From Candidatus Omnitrophota bacterium (GTDB lineage Bacteria > Omnitrophota > Gorgyraeia > Gygaellales > Profunditerraquicolaceae): a stretch of DNA of 6,505 nucleotides. The notes below the pieces were generated by a model. The model was not told where the DNA came from. It did no database searches and worked only from the letters and a program-made list of their open reading frames with translations. The DNA lies in contig JAGUWZ010000053.1 of NCBI GenBank assembly GCA_020062065.1, positions 1-6,505 of the forward strand. The letters run 5' to 3'. Positions 4,470 through 6,505 of this stretch are shown here, piece by piece (within the stretch, counting starts at the first letter, position 1; every line of letters starts with the position of its first letter). The translations under genes were made by a program, and so were the position numbers.

Positions 4470-6505
4470 AAGTAACTTACAATTGGCTAAAAGATTTTGT
4501 GCAGATTGAGATTTCGCCGCAAGTATTGGCGGATAAGCTTACTATGGTGGGCTTAGAGGTAACTTCGCTTGAGGCAAAAGACGGCGATTTTGTATTGGAA
4601 CTGGAGATTACTTCCAATCGTCCGGATTGTCTAAGCGTAATCGGGATTGCCCGGGAAGTAGCAGCAATAACAAAATCAAAAATCAAAAATCAAAAATCAA
4701 AAATACAAATCAAAAATCAAAATTTTTGCCAAAGGAGAGGTTCTTTAAAAATTAATATCGAGAATAAAAAAGACTGCCCTCTCTACACCGCTAAAATTAT
4801 TAGAGGAGTTAAGGTCAAGCCTTCTCCAGCCTGGCTTAGAAAAAGATTAGAATTGGTGGGCTGCCGCAGCGTAAATAACATTGTGGATATCGCTAATTAT
4901 GTTTTATTTGAGCTGGGTGAACCTTTACATGCTTTTGATTACGATAAATTAGCCCAAGATACCATAGTCGTGCGTCGGGCTAAAAATGGGGAAAAGTTAA
5001 TCAGTATAGACGGCCAGGAAAAGGCTTTAAGCCCGGATATCTTGCTTATCGCCGATCAACAGAAACCAATAGCAATAGCCGGGGTGATGGGTGGTAAAGA
5101 TACAGAGGTGGGCGAGAATACCAAGAATATACTTTTAGAGGCAGCCATATTTAACCCCCTAATCGTGCGTCGGGGAAGACAAAAATTGGCCATTCAGAGC
5201 GAATCCTCGTATAGATTTGAGAGGGGCATAGATCCGCAGATAGTGCAAGTCGCCTCGCAACGGGCAACCCAGCTCATCCAAGAGATTGCCGCAGGAGATT
5301 TTGTTTTGGCTAAAAATGCCGGCTCAGCTAAGAGCGGCACAAGAAAGATAGATTTAGATATTGATAGGGTAAATAAAAATTTAGGGATAAATATAAGAGC
5401 AACTGAGATAAAGAGAATTTTAGGCAGTCTTGGTTTCAAACTGAATTCAAAAGCAAAAAAGAGTTTTAGTGTAGACACACCTTCATACCGCCAAGACATA
5501 AAGATGCCAATAGATTTGATTGAGGAAATAGCCAGGATTTTTGGCTATGAGAATATACCCACAACTTTACCCTGCGTTAGCCTGCAAACCCAAGATAATG
5601 GGATAGGTGGTATTATTCCTATAATAAAAAATATACTGGTTGGCTTGGGCTTATATGAAGTAATTACTTATAGCCTGATTGACCGCGCAGGGCTTGAGGG
5701 ATTTTGGGATGATGCGCAAAACAATATTATAGAAATTTCCAACCCCCCGAGTAAAGAACAGGGGGTTTTACGGCCTATGCTTATGGATAGTCTGGCCCAT
5801 TGTGTTGCTTATAACCTGCATCAGAAACAAGGGTATATTAATATTTTTGAAATCGCCAAAACATATGTCGGCCCGGATCTGGAACAATACGTTTTAGGTA
5901 TTGCCCTCTCTGGTATGCAATCGCACTGGTTTGGTCCGCAACAAGGATATATTCGAGACGAGGCTGGATTTTTGCATTTAAAGGGAATATTAACCCAACT
6001 TTTTTGCTGCTTAGGCCTCAGCGAAAAAGAATACGAGTTTAAAGGCGGAGGTTATGAATACCCTATTTATGTTAAAGCCCAAAAGATAGGCATATTGAGA
6101 AAATTGCCAAAGGACATTCTCGAGGGGCTTGACATAAAACATAAAGAGGTTTTTCTAGCTGAGATTGCCTTAGATAACCTTTTATCCCATATCCAATTAA
6201 ATAAAAGATTTACAGCTTTTCCCAGATACCCCGGCATTACTAGAGATGTAACTTTAGAATTAAAGGAAGAGTTACCTTTGGAAAAGATAATAGAAACAGC
6301 CTTTGATCTGGGAGGAAAGTTGCTCCGGAAGATTGAATTTACAGATTATTATAAAGGAGAAAAGGTAGCCGCTGGTTTCAAGAGAATAACCATCTCCTGT
6401 CTTTATCTTTCTCTAGAACGCACCTTAACAGATGCAGAAATTAATTCTGAGCATACCCGTATTGTTAATGGGATAAAGGAACAATTTAATGCCAAAATTT
6501 ATTAA
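4466..6505 (+). CDS. pheT: Phenylalanyl-tRNA synthetase beta subunit, short form lacking the tRNA_bind domain
   Basis: A complete 679-residue beta subunit; the TAA stop is the last codon of the window. It binds tRNA-Phe and hydrolyses misacylated Tyr-tRNA-Phe. Visible parts in order: N-terminal segment MKVTYNWLKDFV...KLTMVGLEV (1-32), directly followed by LELEITSNRPDCLSVIGIAREVAAIT (44-69); a repeat-encoded basic linker (70-86); B3/4 editing domain (about 104-257) with SVNNIVDIANYVLFELGEPL (135-154) and SSYRFERGIDP (247-257); B5 domain (about 293-368) with YRQDIKMPIDLIEEIARIFGY (341-361) carrying the acidic metal ligands; catalytic-like core (about 380-575); FDX-ACB anticodon-binding domain (about 583-677) with FPRYPGITRDVTLEL (585-599). 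The E. coli protein is about 795 residues; the difference corresponds to the missing EMAP-II-like tRNA_bind domain after residue ~40. Translation starts 46 bases after the DUF2283 stop without a clear Shine-Dalgarno sequence. Confidence 0.97.
   Translation: MKVTYNWLKDFVQIEISPQVLADKLTMVGLEVTSLEAKDGDFVLELEITSNRPDCLSVIGIAREVAAITKSKIKNQKSKIQIKNQNFCQRRGSLKINIENKKDCPLYTAKIIRGVKVKPSPAWLRKRLELVGCRSVNNIVDIANYVLFELGEPLHAFDYDKLAQDTIVVRRAKNGEKLISIDGQEKALSPDILLIADQQKPIAIAGVMGGKDTEVGENTKNILLEAAIFNPLIVRRGRQKLAIQSESSYRFERGIDPQIVQVASQRATQLIQEIAAGDFVLAKNAGSAKSGTRKIDLDIDRVNKNLGINIRATEIKRILGSLGFKLNSKAKKSFSVDTPSYRQDIKMPIDLIEEIARIFGYENIPTTLPCVSLQTQDNGIGGIIPIIKNILVGLGLYEVITYSLIDRAGLEGFWDDAQNNIIEISNPPSKEQGVLRPMLMDSLAHCVAYNLHQKQGYINIFEIAKTYVGPDLEQYVLGIALSGMQSHWFGPQQGYIRDEAGFLHLKGILTQLFCCLGLSEKEYEFKGGGYEYPIYVKAQKIGILRKLPKDILEGLDIKHKEVFLAEIALDNLLSHIQLNKRFTAFPRYPGITRDVTLELKEELPLEKIIETAFDLGGKLLRKIEFTDYYKGEKVAAGFKRITISCLYLSLERTLTDAEINSEHTRIVNGIKEQFNAKIY
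4675..4722. repeat. Heptamer array 5 inside pheT: ATCAAAA units
   Basis: Four perfect ATCAAAA copies (4675-4702), one 6-base variant ATACAA (4703-4708), then two further perfect copies (4709-4722). The total is 48 bases, exactly 16 codons. It encodes a Lys/Asn/Gln/Ile-rich segment, about Lys70 to Gln85, in the linker between the first PheT segment and the B3/4 domain. This linker is variable in the family, so the array may have replaced rather than lengthened it. Confidence 0.92.

Noticed and set aside
2671..4722. CRISPR-like or transposon-derived origin of the repeat arrays
   Set aside because: Units are 7 bases without spacers, there are no terminal inverted repeats or target duplications, and no transposase or cas gene is present.
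4675..4722. pheT frameshift or pseudogene caused by the ATCAAAA array
   Set aside because: The array totals 48 bases and the frame continues intact through all downstream domains to the stop.
4477..5499. Two minus-strand frames (4477-4686 and 5194-5499) opposite pheT
   Set aside because: Antisense to conserved PheT domains; no recognisable motifs, and no gene on the minus strand is supported elsewhere in the window.

Overview
The window reads as a bacterial, AT-rich (about 40% GC by eye), tightly packed, single-direction gene block. All convincing genes lie on the plus strand. Layout: (1) 1-120, a short hydrophobic reading frame that may be the tail of an upstream gene or a complete 38-residue membrane peptide; (2) 124-1626, a TrkH/KtrB-type potassium uptake subunit; (3) 1626-2129, a secreted or membrane-anchored small beta-rich protein, possibly OB-fold, translationally coupled to trkH; (4) 2163-3263, pheS; (5) 3277-4136, an overlapping pair made of a small basic protein and an AbiEii/AbiGii-like nucleotidyltransferase; (6) 4201-4419, a DUF2283 protein; (7) 4466-6505, pheT, complete to the last base of the window.

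The core is the phenylalanyl-tRNA synthetase locus. PheS and PheT form the alpha2-beta2 enzyme that charges tRNA-Phe, and in most bacteria their genes are adjacent. Here about 1.2 kb containing a toxin-antitoxin-like cassette and a DUF2283 gene separates them in the same orientation. PheT is the short form: the tRNA_bind (EMAP-II/OB) domain that normally follows the first ~40 residues is absent.

The most unusual feature is a set of five short arrays with a strict 7-base period, at 1637-1667, 2092-2147, 2671-2705, 3018-3045 and 4675-4722. Their unit sequences differ, but all share the heptamer period and all are used as coding sequence. One encodes part of a signal peptide, one the charged C-terminal tail and stop codon of the same protein, two make in-frame insertions in PheS (one at the tip of its four-cysteine knuckle), and one fills the linker after the first PheT segment. 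They resemble in kind the heptameric short tandemly repeated repetitive (STRR) sequences described in cyanobacteria, but nothing else here suggests a cyanobacterium.

Taxonomy is inference only. Short PheT, gene-embedded heptamers, AbiEii and DUF2283 cassettes and the gene density would suit an uncultivated lineage such as Omnitrophota or another PVC-related bacterium. No rRNA, tRNA, CRISPR array, transposase or convincing intrinsic terminator was found. No stretch longer than about 65 bases is without a candidate gene.
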